Positions 37,364-45,371 of a stretch of DNA of 64,000 nt are shown here, piece after piece. Source of the stretch: Peptoniphilus catoniae (GTDB lineage: Bacteria; Bacillota; Clostridia; Tissierellales; Peptoniphilaceae); NCBI RefSeq assembly GCF_901447155.2, contig NZ_LR588414.1, positions 364,555 through 428,554 on the forward strand, read 5' to 3'. The translations under genes were made by a program, and so were the position numbers. Under the pieces are notes generated by a model. The model did not search any database. It was not told the origin of the DNA and saw nothing but the letters and a program-made list of their open reading frames with translations. How positions within the stretch are numbered: the first letter of the stretch is position 1; each line of letters opens with the position of its first letter.

Positions 37364-37519
37364 ATGAAAAAAGCATTATTAGGCTATATTATATTTTTAA
37401 TTATTTTTCCCATAACAGTTAAATTTATAGCTTTTTTAATAAGTTTAATTTATGAAGTATATCCACAGTGGAAGATTAATAGAGAAATTAAGAAAATAAT
37501 TAGGAAAAATAAACAATAA
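37364..37519 (+). CDS. small membrane protein, hypothetical (51 aa)
   Basis: ATG 37364 preceded by GGAGGA at 37355-37360 opens a 51-codon frame: a hydrophobic N-terminal half (residues 5-30, GYIIFLIIFPITVKFIAF) with one or two membrane segments, then a basic tail ending NREIKKIIRKNKQ. It starts 13 bp after the previous stop and is followed by a strong terminator. The pattern is that of a small phage or toxin-like membrane peptide; function unknown. Confidence 0.6.
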   Translation: MKKALLGYIIFLIIFPITVKFIAFLISLIYEVYPQWKINREIKKIIRKNKQ

Positions 37520-37535
37520 AAAATAATATGAATTT

Positions 37536-37563
37536 AAGACGACTGCAAAAGGTCGTCTTTTAT
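37536..37563 (+). terminator. terminator after small membrane ORF
   Basis: Perfect 8-bp stem AAGACGAC / GTCGTCTT with an 8-nt loop and T-rich tail. Confidence 0.85.
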
Positions 37564-37641
37564 ATTGTCCCGAAATGACGTAAAACTTGGTCGGACGAGT
37601 CTAAGAGAAAGACGTAAAAAATCGTAGTTAAGGAGGACGAA

Positions 37642-37761
37642 ATGAAGAGAGAATTTTTAGAAGGTTTAGGACTGGAAAAAGAAGTTATAGACAAGATTAT
37701 GGATGAAAATGGCAAGGATGATGTTGGAGATGAAGCTATGAATAAGCATCCTATCGCTTAA
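37642..37761 (+). pseudogene. truncated phage scaffold protein (GP20-like)
   Basis: A 39-codon frame starts MKREFLEGLGLEKEVIDKIM then DENGKD, the characteristic N-terminus of phage scaffolding (minor structural GP20) proteins, which normally run to about 150-200 residues. After about residue 26 the sequence departs from the family and stops at TAA 37759. AAGGAGG precedes the ATG with ideal spacing. MuF followed by scaffold is the usual phage head order, so this is the distal end of the same prophage remnant. Capsid and tail genes are absent. Confidence 0.65.
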
Positions 37762-37960
37762 AAACAATTAAATAAAATATATTACATTTAAGGTGATTAA
37801 ATTAAAAAAAGCTTATATAAATATTAAGAGATTAAAAAATTAATCTTTCGAAATATTTTGTTTAAGCCTTATTTAAAACTTATCGATGGACTGTTATACA
37901 TAATTGTTTTGGATAAAATTGTACAAGTTTTTTAGATACTTATAACTTGTTAAAAGGAGC

Positions 37961-37995
37961 AATAAAAAAGAACTCTTAACATATATTAAGAGTTC
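37961..37995 (-). terminator. terminator of tRNA-Cys
   Basis: GAACTCTTAA (37970-37979) and TTAAGAGTTC (37986-37995) form a 10-bp stem; on the - strand it is followed by CTTTTTTATT. The 200 bp between this and the scaffold remnant hold nothing I recognise. Confidence 0.88.
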
Positions 37996-38002
37996 CTTTA
38001 TA

Positions 38003-38076
38003 TGGAGGCGACAACCGGATTTGAACCGGTGATAAAGGTGTTGCAGACCTGTGCCTTACCACTTGGCTATGTCGCC
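38003..38076 (-). tRNA. tRNA-Cys (anticodon GCA)
   Basis: On the - strand a 74-nt cloverleaf with encoded CCA: acceptor GGCGACA / TGTCGCC, D-arm AGCCAAGTGGTAAGGC, anticodon loop CTGCAAC (GCA), T-arm ACCGG-TTCAAAT-CCGGT. Confidence 0.96.
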
Positions 38077-38094
38077 GTATTCCTTGTTAAGGAT

Positions 38095-38123
38095 AGCATA
38101 AAATCTTTATTAAATCAAGTCAA
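38095..38123 (-). promoter_or_regulatory. promoter of tRNA-Cys
   Basis: On the - strand TTGACT (38123-38118) and TATGCT (38100-38095) are separated by 17 bp, about 20 bp before the tRNA 5' end. Confidence 0.75.
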
Positions 38124-38201
38124 TTTTACATCAAATATACAAATAAAATCAGTCTCCAACTTGCCGGGTATTTATGATAAAATTTAGCTAGGAGGGTATC
38201 T

Positions 38202-39443
38202 ATGGATAAAACTTTTGAATTACAAACACACTACTGTTCAAGTTTTGATAAAAAAAAGATTTGCTCCTATGATATAGAGCAAATTAAAAAGCCTACTAGT
38301 TCAATAATGCACAAGGAGTCCCGTTTTTTATTTTTTACTAAAGGGGAAGGGATTATTAGAATTAATGGATTGGATTATGAAATAGTTCCTAATAGTTGTA
38401 TAGGAATTATACCTTGGGAAGTTACTAATATGATAGAGGTAAAATCCCCTATGCAGTTTATAAAAATAGTTTATGATTTTAATTTTATAAATCAAAATCT
38501 AAAAAGCATTTATAGAACAAGTGGTGAAAGCATTGATATTTTCGGTGAAATTTCCAACTCTCCCATAGTATATTTTGATAAGGCTTCAGCTGAAAAAGTT
38601 ATGTCTATAACTGAAGAAATACGGTCTGAAGTTGGAATGGAATCAGCTTTGGAAATTAAAAAAGAAAAAGCTCTAGTAAATGCTTTTTTAATTAATAAGA
38701 TAACAGAATTATTAATTCTATATATAAGAGCGAATAAAAAGACTGAGAGCAACTCTGAAAACATTAAAATTGATAAAAAAATTAATATCTTTAGATATTT
38801 ATACTCCCATTTAAGCGAAAAACACACTTTAAAATCCGTGGCATCACTATTTTATATGTCTGAGTCTTCTTTGTCGAAATACTGTAAAAAGGCCACAGGC
38901 TACAGTTTTCATGATTTACTTGACGAAATGAGGCTAGTAAAGGCTATGAATCTTTTAACAAATTCTGAATTTCCTTTAAGTTTAATTGCAGAACTTACTG
39001 GATTTAATGACTCATCTCATTTGTCCAAGTTTTTTACTAAAAAGCTTGGCACAACACCTAATCAATACAGAAAATCTAATAAAAATGTCGTAAATATGTT
39101 TAATTTTGAGGAGGAAGAACAAGCTTACAATATTGTAGAATATATAAGTGATTCTTTTACTGAAGATATAAATGAAAATCTTGTTGCTGAGAAGTTTAGT
39201 ATATCAGTATCTGAACTCAACAGGAAGCTTATTTATCTTGTAGAAAGAAACTTTGACGATTTTTTAAATTTTTTGAGAATTAATTATGCTTGTGAACTTT
39301 TAAATACTACTGACTATTTAGTAATTGATGTAGCTCTTGCCTCTGGATATAACAATTCTAAAACTTTTTATAATAATTTTGTGAAACTAAAGTCCATGTC
39401 TCCTTCTAAATTTAGAAGAAGTGTTGAAATTCAAAATGAATAG
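38202..39443 (+). CDS. AraC-family transcriptional regulator with two HTH domains
   Basis: The 413-aa protein has an N-terminal cupin-like sensor (about 35-110, FTKGEGIIRINGLDYEIVPN), a helical linker, and two AraC-type DNA-binding domains: residues 194-292 (SVASLFYMSESSLSKYCKKA, ELTGFNDSSHLSKFFTKKLG, TPNQYRK) and a second, diverged one at 308-408 (AEKFSISVSELNRKL, ALASGYNNSKTFYNNFVKL, SPSKFRR). One AraC domain is the norm, so the tandem is unusual. It lies just upstream of the arginine deiminase operon in the same direction, so it is the likely activator of that operon. Ligand unknown. AGGAGGGT lies before ATG. Confidence 0.88.
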   Translation: MDKTFELQTHYCSSFDKKKICSYDIEQIKKPTSSIMHKESRFLFFTKGEGIIRINGLDYEIVPNSCIGIIPWEVTNMIEVKSPMQFIKIVYDFNFINQNLKSIYRTSGESIDIFGEISNSPIVYFDKASAEKVMSITEEIRSEVGMESALEIKKEKALVNAFLINKITELLILYIRANKKTESNSENIKIDKKINIFRYLYSHLSEKHTLKSVASLFYMSESSLSKYCKKATGYSFHDLLDEMRLVKAMNLLTNSEFPLSLIAELTGFNDSSHLSKFFTKKLGTTPNQYRKSNKNVVNMFNFEEEEQAYNIVEYISDSFTEDINENLVAEKFSISVSELNRKLIYLVERNFDDFLNFLRINYACELLNTTDYLVIDVALASGYNNSKTFYNNFVKLKSMSPSKFRRSVEIQNE

Positions 39444-39464
39444 TAAAAGGAACACGTTTTACAA

Positions 39465-39494
39465 TTCTTAAACAAATATTTTTCTTACATAAAT
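39465..39494 (+). promoter_or_regulatory. tandem direct repeats, candidate AraC-type binding site upstream of arcA
   Basis: TTCTTAAACAAAT (39465-39477) and TTCTTACATAAAT (39482-39494) match at 11 of 13 positions with a 17-bp period. The second copy covers the -35 region of the arcA promoter, the usual place for an AraC-family activator site. Confidence 0.4.
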
Positions 39495-39515
39495 TTTTAT
39501 TAGGAGTACTATAAT
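39485..39515 (+). promoter_or_regulatory. promoter of arcA operon (weak -35)
   Basis: TATAAT at 39510-39515 is perfect, but the -35 region offers only TTACAT at 39485-39490 with 19-bp spacing. This is typical of activator-dependent promoters. Confidence 0.55.
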
Positions 39516-39557
39516 ATTAGTAGTTATTGTTTGTAAGTATATGAAAGGAGAAACAAT

Positions 39558-40778
39558 ATGCCTATTAATGTAACAAGTGAAATTAAACCTTTGAAGAAGG
39601 TTTTGCTTCACAGACCCGGAAGGGAATTACTAAACTTAACTCCCGATACTTTAGAGGAGCTTTTATTTGATGATATTCCTTTTTTGGAAGATGCGCAAAA
39701 AGAACATGACAACTTCGCGAAAGTTTTGAGAGAAAACGGAGTTGAGGTAGTATATCTTGAGGATTTAATGGCAGAAACATTAGATCAAAATCCGGATTTA
39801 AGACCGCAATTTATTAAACAATTTATCGAAGAAGGCGGAATCAGCACATCAAAGTATAAGAGAGTACTTTTTGATTTCTTTGATGCAATTAAGGACAACA
39901 AGGAACTTGTTTTAAAAACCATGGAAGGTGTAAACCTTAAAGAACTTAATGTAGATAAAGCAAATTCTCTAGTTGACCTTGTAAGTGAAACATCCGTTAT
40001 GGTTTTAGCACCTATGCCTAATCTTTATTTCACACGGGATCCCTTTGCTTCAGTAGGTAATGGAGTAGTTTTAAATAAAATGTACTCAAAGACCAGAAAC
40101 AGAGAAACTATTTATGCAGACTACATTTTTAAATATCATAAAGACTATAAAGGACAAGTCGAATTTCTTTATGATAGGAAAAACCCTGATCATATTGAAG
40201 GCGGCGATGTTCTTAATCTAAATGATAAGGTACTTGCAGTTGGTATATCTCAAAGAACTGAAGCTGACGCTATAAGCCGGCTTGCAAAGAATATCTTCTA
40301 CAAGTCAGGTTCTAAAATAAGGACTATACTTGCTTTTGATATTCCTGAATCTCGTGCTTTTATGCATTTGGATACAGTTTTTACTCAAATTGACTATGAC
40401 AAATTCACAGTGCATCCTGCAATATTAGGTACCCTTAGAGTATTTGAAATAACTCCGTCTGATGACGAGGATGAAGTTAATATTAAGGAAATGGAAGATA
40501 CTTTGGAACACATACTTGAAAAGTACCTTGAAAGAGATATTGAACTTATTCTTTGCGGTGGCGGAGATGAAATTGTAGCAGCAAGGGAACAATGGAACGA
40601 TGGCTCCAATACTCTTTGCGTTAAGCCGGGAACAATAGTTGTATATAAGAGGAATACAGTTACAAATAAAATTCTTAAGGAAAAAGGACTAAATGTAATT
40701 GAAATTCACGGTGCCGAACTTGTTAGAGGTAGAGGCGGCCCGAGATGTATGAGTATGCCTTTAGCAAGAGAAGACTAA
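39558..40778 (+). CDS. arcA: arginine deiminase
   Basis: The 406-aa enzyme converts arginine to citrulline and ammonia. Conserved blocks: SEIKPLKKVLLHRPGREL, MPNLYFTRDPFASVGNG, DHIEGGDVLNL (catalytic Asp/Glu region), FMHLDTVFT (His) and the C-terminal RGGPRCMSMPLARED with the nucleophilic cysteine. GAAAGGAG precedes ATG. First gene of a complete ADI operon. Confidence 0.97.
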   Translation: MPINVTSEIKPLKKVLLHRPGRELLNLTPDTLEELLFDDIPFLEDAQKEHDNFAKVLRENGVEVVYLEDLMAETLDQNPDLRPQFIKQFIEEGGISTSKYKRVLFDFFDAIKDNKELVLKTMEGVNLKELNVDKANSLVDLVSETSVMVLAPMPNLYFTRDPFASVGNGVVLNKMYSKTRNRETIYADYIFKYHKDYKGQVEFLYDRKNPDHIEGGDVLNLNDKVLAVGISQRTEADAISRLAKNIFYKSGSKIRTILAFDIPESRAFMHLDTVFTQIDYDKFTVHPAILGTLRVFEITPSDDEDEVNIKEMEDTLEHILEKYLERDIELILCGGGDEIVAAREQWNDGSNTLCVKPGTIVVYKRNTVTNKILKEKGLNVIEIHGAELVRGRGGPRCMSMPLARED

Positions 40779-40800
40779 TCAAATTTAGGAGGAAAAAAAT

Positions 40801-41793
40801 ATGCCGGTAAATTTACAAGGTAGGAGCTTTTTAAAACTGTTAGATTTCACAAGTGATGAAATTAGATATCTTTTAGATCTTTCAAAAGAATTTAAAAAAT
40901 TAAAGTTAACTAGGACACCTCATAGATATTTAGAGGGTAAAAACATAGCCATTGTATTTGAAAAAACTTCAACAAGAACTCGTTGTTCATTTGAGGTTGG
41001 GGCTTTTGATTTAGGTATGAATGTAACTTATATAGGTCCCGGAAGCTCACAAATGGGTGCAAAAGAATCAATTGAAGATACTGTAAGAGTGCTTGGAAGA
41101 TTTTATGATGGTATTGAATACAGAGGCTTTTCTCAAGATATAGTTGAAGAAATGGGAGCAAAGGCAGGAGTTCCTGTATGGAATGGCTTAACAGACGATT
41201 TTCATCCAACTCAAATGCTTGCTGATGTAATGACTATTGAAGAAAACTTTGGAAAGCTTAAAGGTTTGAATCTTACCTTTATGGGAGATGCAAGAAATAA
41301 CGTAGGAAATTCACTTATGGTAGTTTCTGCAAAACTTGGTATTAATTTCACAGCTTGCGGGCCTAAGGAATTAATGCCTAAAGAAGAGCTTGTTGAAACT
41401 TGCAGAAAAATAGCAGCGGAAAACGGTTCTACAATAACTCTTACAGATGATCCTAAAAAAGGTTGCAAGGGTGCTCATGCAATTTATACTGACATTTGGG
41501 TATCTATGGGAGAACCTGATAATGTTTGGACTGAAAGAATAAAGCTTCTTGAAAAATATAGAGTTACTAAAGATATAATGAAAATGGCTGACGAAAAAGC
41601 TATATTCTTACATTGCCTACCTTCTTTCCATGATACAAACACTACAATCGGACAAGATATCGCTAAAAAGTTCGGTGTAACTGAAATGGAAGTTGCGGAT
41701 GATGTTTTCGAATCTCCTCAATCAAAGGTATTTGATGAAGCTGAAAACAGAATGCATACTATAAAAGCTGTAATGTATGCAACATTAAAATAA
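40801..41793 (+). CDS. arcB: ornithine carbamoyltransferase (catabolic)
   Basis: A 330-aa OTCase with [12 protein letters not shown] (carbamoyl phosphate site), [23 protein letters not shown] and HCLPSFHD (catalytic Cys loop). In this operon it phosphorolyses citrulline to ornithine and carbamoyl phosphate. It is 22 bp after arcA. Catabolic and anabolic OTCases are similar; the operon decides the role. Confidence 0.96.
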   Translation: MPVNLQGRSFLKLLDFTSDEIRYLLDLSKEFKKLKLTRTPHRYLEGKNIAIVFEKTSTRTRCSFEVGAFDLGMNVTYIGPGSSQMGAKESIEDTVRVLGRFYDGIEYRGFSQDIVEEMGAKAGVPVWNGLTDDFHPTQMLADVMTIEENFGKLKGLNLTFMGDARNNVGNSLMVVSAKLGINFTACGPKELMPKEELVETCRKIAAENGSTITLTDDPKKGCKGAHAIYTDIWVSMGEPDNVWTERIKLLEKYRVTKDIMKMADEKAIFLHCLPSFHDTNTTIGQDIAKKFGVTEMEVADDVFESPQSKVFDEAENRMHTIKAVMYATLK

Positions 41794-41806
41794 TAAGAGG
41801 TAGCCT

Positions 41807-42745
41807 ATGACAAAAAGAATTGTTATAGCTCTTGGGGGAAATGCACTTGGCAAGACCCCCAAAGAGCAACTTGAATTGGTAAAGGAAACCTCAAAACCTA
41901 TAGTAGAGCTTATAAAGGAAGGCTATGAAGTTATGATCGGTCATGGTAATGGACCGCAAGTAGGGATGATAAATCTTGCAATGGAATATTCATCTCAAGG
42001 AGATGCTAATACTCCTTATATGCCTTTTCCTGAATGTGGTGCTATGAGCCAAGGTTATATAGGCTATCAATTACAACAGGCTATAGGTAATGAACTAAAA
42101 AAACAAAATCTTAACAAAACTTGTGTTACCATAGTAACCCAAGTTCTAGTTAATAAAGATGATGACGGATTTAAAAACCCCACAAAGCCTATAGGCTCTT
42201 TCTACAGCAAGGAAGAATCTGAAAAAATTTCAAAAGAAACAGGACAAACCTTCGTAGAAGATGCAGGAAGAGGCTATAGAAGGGTTATTGCTTCACCAAA
42301 ACCTATAGAAATTGTTGAAGCAGATGTAATTAAATCCGTTGTTGAAAAAGGAAATATAGTAATTACTGTAGGAGGAGGCGGTATCCCGGTAATAAAAACT
42401 GATGAGGGACTTAAAGGGGTAGCGGCTGTAATTGATAAAGATGCCTCAAGTGCTAAGCTTGCTCTTGACCTTGAAGCGGATATCTTATTGATTTTAACAG
42501 CAGTGGAAAACGTTGCTATTAACTTTAACAAACCGAATCAAAAAAATTTATCTTCACTAAACTTAGAAGAAATCGATAGATATATTAATGAAGGTCAGTT
42601 TGCAAAAGGATCAATGCTTCCAAAGATTGAAGCTTGCAAAAAATTTGTTAAGGAAGGAAAAGAAGGTTCGGTTGCAATAATAACTTCTTTGCAAAAAGCA
42701 AAGGAAGCTATATTAGGAGAAGCAGGAACCATTATTAGTAAATAA
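41807..42745 (+). CDS. arcC: carbamate kinase
   Basis: The 312-aa kinase starts IVIALGGNALGKTPKEQ and has GHGNGPQVG, YIGYQLQQAIGNEL, TVGGGGIPVI and DKDASSAKLALDLEADILLILT. It transfers phosphate from carbamoyl phosphate to ADP, the energy-yielding step of the pathway. Confidence 0.96.
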   Translation: MTKRIVIALGGNALGKTPKEQLELVKETSKPIVELIKEGYEVMIGHGNGPQVGMINLAMEYSSQGDANTPYMPFPECGAMSQGYIGYQLQQAIGNELKKQNLNKTCVTIVTQVLVNKDDDGFKNPTKPIGSFYSKEESEKISKETGQTFVEDAGRGYRRVIASPKPIEIVEADVIKSVVEKGNIVITVGGGGIPVIKTDEGLKGVAAVIDKDASSAKLALDLEADILLILTAVENVAINFNKPNQKNLSSLNLEEIDRYINEGQFAKGSMLPKIEACKKFVKEGKEGSVAIITSLQKAKEAILGEAGTIISK

Positions 42746-42759
42746 AAGAGGTGTAATCA

Positions 42760-44202
42760 ATGAAAAAGAAGAAAAAATCATTATCAGCATTTAGTATTCT
42801 TTTTATTATATTAATCGTAATCTTTGTAATTTCATTATTTTTAAACGGGATGACATTTGATCCGGTTCTTCCTAAAGGCGCTGAAGAACCTGTATCAGAA
42901 GTAGCAAAAGCAAGTTTTTCAGACTTGATTATGTCACCTTATTACGGATTTGTAGACGCTGTTGATATTTCAATATTCGTATTGGTACTTGGAGGATTTT
43001 TGGGAATAGTAGCCGATACAGGAGCCCTTGAAGCCGGAATACATAGACTTGTAAAAAACAGTAAGGGCAAAGAATTAATGCTTATTACCATACTTATGCT
43101 TTTATTCTCCCTTGGAGGAACTGTATATGGAATGGCAGAAGAAACAGTAGCTTTTTATGGAGTTATAACTACGGCAATGATAGCTGCCGGTTTTGACTCA
43201 GTAGTAGCAGTAGCGACAATTTGTCTTGGCGCAGGAGCTGGTGTACTTGGATCAACAGTTAACCCCTTTGCAATAGGAGTTGCAGTAGACGCACTTAAGG
43301 GAATAGATATTACTGCAAATCAAGCTATTATACTTCCTCTTGGACTTATACTTTGGTTATCAACTGTAGCGATTTGTATATTTTTCGTAAGACAATACGC
43401 TAAGAAAGTTCAAGCAGATAAGGGTTCAACTATTTTATCATTGCAAGAAGTTGAAGATATGGAAGGCTTTAGAATAGGAGAAGAAGGACTTAAAGAATTT
43501 ACAAGTAAACATAAAGCTATTTTATATATATTTGCATTTACCTTTATCGTTATGATAGGTTCACTTATTCCTTGGGTAGATCTTGGGGTTAATGTTTTTG
43601 CAGGAAGAACAAGTTTCTTAACAGGAGCTGACTACGGTGATTGGTACTTTGGCGAAATAGCTATGTGGTTCTTATTAATGGGAATTATTATAGCAATAGT
43701 TGCAGGTATGAGTGAAAAAGAAATAGTTGATAGTTTTGTAAAAGGATCATCAGACATACTTTCAGTAGTTCTTATTATAGTAGTGTCAAGAGCAGTATCC
43801 GTGTTAATGCAATCAACTCATATAGACGCTCTTATACTTGACAGAGCATCAAAGGCTCTTCAAGGAACAAGTGCTGTAATATTTGTAATAGGCTCATATA
43901 TACTATATTTGTTCCTATCATTCCTAATTCCATCAACATCAGGATTGGCATTTGTATCAATTCCTGTAATGGGCGGTTTAGCACACGCCATAGGACTAAG
44001 CCCTGAAGTAATGATTATGATATTCTCAGCGGGCTGTGGACTTATTAACCTAATAACTCCTACATCAGGGGTTGTAATGGGTGGTTTGCAAATGGCTAAG
44101 GTAAACTATTCAACCTGGGTTAAATTTGTAACTAAGATTATGGTTGTTATAGCAATAGCTAATGTTGTTATTTTATCGGTAGCTATGCTTATGTTTTCAT
44201 AA
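42760..44202 (+). CDS. arcD: YfcC-family arginine/ornithine antiporter (ArcD-like)
   Basis: A 480-aa membrane protein with about 11-13 helices, a basic N-terminus, and YfcC/DcuC superfamily sequence (VDISIFVLVLGGFLGIVADT, GMAEETVAFYG, STVNPFAIGVA, STSGLAFVSIPVMGGLAH, LINLITPTSGVVMGGLQMA). In streptococci such proteins serve as ArcD in ADI operons. Transport of arginine in exchange for ornithine is inferred from its place as the last gene of this operon. Confidence 0.88.
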   Translation: MKKKKKSLSAFSILFIILIVIFVISLFLNGMTFDPVLPKGAEEPVSEVAKASFSDLIMSPYYGFVDAVDISIFVLVLGGFLGIVADTGALEAGIHRLVKNSKGKELMLITILMLLFSLGGTVYGMAEETVAFYGVITTAMIAAGFDSVVAVATICLGAGAGVLGSTVNPFAIGVAVDALKGIDITANQAIILPLGLILWLSTVAICIFFVRQYAKKVQADKGSTILSLQEVEDMEGFRIGEEGLKEFTSKHKAILYIFAFTFIVMIGSLIPWVDLGVNVFAGRTSFLTGADYGDWYFGEIAMWFLLMGIIIAIVAGMSEKEIVDSFVKGSSDILSVVLIIVVSRAVSVLMQSTHIDALILDRASKALQGTSAVIFVIGSYILYLFLSFLIPSTSGLAFVSIPVMGGLAHAIGLSPEVMIMIFSAGCGLINLITPTSGVVMGGLQMAKVNYSTWVKFVTKIMVVIAIANVVILSVAMLMFS

Positions 44203-44213
44203 GTTTATTATAT

Positions 44214-44247
44214 AAGGCAAGACTCTTAACAGGGTCTTGCCTTTTTT
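44214..44247 (+). terminator. terminator of arc operon
   Basis: Perfect 10-bp stem AAGGCAAGAC / GTCTTGCCTT, 10-nt loop, then six T. Confidence 0.94.
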
Positions 44248-44273
44248 ATTTAGCTTACCAAAAAGCACAAACA

Positions 44274-44302
44274 TTGATAATATGACACTTGAATGCTATA
44301 AT
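44274..44302 (+). promoter_or_regulatory. promoter of pheS operon
   Basis: TTGATA at 44274-44279 and TATAAT at 44297-44302 with a 17-bp spacer and TGC before the -10. The leader to the start codon is only about 25 nt, too short for a T-box. Confidence 0.8.
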
Positions 44303-44335
44303 ATCACTGATGAATGCACAACAATGGAGGAAATG

Positions 44336-45358
44336 ATGAAAGCTAAAATTTTAGATATTAAAAAAAGAGCAGGGGAAGATTTATTAAAAGCTGATTCACT
44401 AAAGGCAATTGATGATATAAGAGTCGGCTATTTGGGAAAAAAGGGAGAGCTCACACTAGTCCTAAGAGAAATGGGTAAACTCTCTAAGGAAGAAAGGCCC
44501 GTAATGGGATCCCTTGCCAACGAAGTAAGGCAGGAAATAGAAGAAGAAATTAAAAGAAGAACGGAAAAACTTAAAGAAGAAGAGCTTAATAAAAAACTCT
44601 ACGAGGAAAGAATAGATATAACTTTAAACAAAAATACAGACATTATAGGTCATAAACATCCTTTAGTTGTTACAATTGAAGAATTGGAAGACTTATTTAT
44701 AAACATGGGCTTTATGGTTTATGACGGACCTGAAATAGAGTCTGTGGAAAATAACTTTGACCTTTTAAATGCACCTAAGAATCACCCATCAAGAGATTTA
44801 AGCGATACTTTTTATATAGATGAGAAAACCTTACTGAGAACCCAAACATCTCCAGTTCAGATTAGAGCTATGAAAGAGCATGGAGCTCCAATTAGAATGG
44901 TATGCTCAGGAAGAGTTTTCAGATACGACGAGGTAGATGCAACACATTCACCAATGTTTCATCAACTTGAAGGTCTCGTTGTAGATAAAAATATTTCCAT
45001 GGCTAACTTATTTGAATATTTAAATTACTTTGTAAAATCATTTTTCGGAGAAAATATAAAAACAAGATTCAGACCTCATTATTTTCCTTTTACAGAACCA
45101 AGTGCTGAAGTTGATGTAACTTGTACTGTTTGCGGAGGTTCAGGATGCAGCGCTTGTAATCATACAGGCTGGAGTATGGAGCTTTTAGGATGTGGCATGG
45201 TGCATCCAAATGTTCTTAGAAATTGCGGGATAGATCCGGAAATTTATTCAGGCTTTGCCTTTGGAATGGGCATAGACAGAATCGCTATGGTTAAATACAA
45301 GTTAAATGACATAAGACTGTTATTTGATAATGATAACAGATTTTTAAATCAATTTTAG
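44336..45358 (+). CDS. pheS: phenylalanyl-tRNA synthetase alpha subunit
   Basis: About 340 residues from ATG 44336, 5 bp after GGAGG. An upstream in-frame ATG at 44237 lies inside the arc terminator and is rejected. The N-terminal coiled coil (residues 1-85) contacts tRNA, and the class II core shows GHKHPL, MGFMVYDGPEIE, RTQTSPVQIRAM (motif 2 region) and GFAFGMGIDRIAMVKY (motif 3). Forms a heterotetramer with PheT. Confidence 0.96.
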   Translation: MKAKILDIKKRAGEDLLKADSLKAIDDIRVGYLGKKGELTLVLREMGKLSKEERPVMGSLANEVRQEIEEEIKRRTEKLKEEELNKKLYEERIDITLNKNTDIIGHKHPLVVTIEELEDLFINMGFMVYDGPEIESVENNFDLLNAPKNHPSRDLSDTFYIDEKTLLRTQTSPVQIRAMKEHGAPIRMVCSGRVFRYDEVDATHSPMFHQLEGLVVDKNISMANLFEYLNYFVKSFFGENIKTRFRPHYFPFTEPSAEVDVTCTVCGGSGCSACNHTGWSMELLGCGMVHPNVLRNCGIDPEIYSGFAFGMGIDRIAMVKYKLNDIRLLFDNDNRFLNQF

Positions 45359-45371
45359 TCGGAGGTTAAAT

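Noticed and set aside
37560-38002. Second attachment-site copy of the tRNA-Leu 3' end
   Set aside because: No repeat of the tRNA end (CCCCTAGCACCA and flanks) was found between the scaffold stump and tRNA-Cys by eye.
38002-38187. 61-aa plus-strand ORF (MEATTGFEPVIKVLQTCALP)
   Set aside because: It is the antisense translation of tRNA-Cys, not a protein gene.
44237-44335. Longer pheS start at 44237
   Set aside because: The extension would begin inside the arc terminator and upstream of the pheS promoter; the ribosome site fits ATG 44336.
44303-44335. T-box riboswitch before pheS
   Set aside because: The leader after the promoter is only about 25-30 nt, too short; no specifier or antiterminator pattern.
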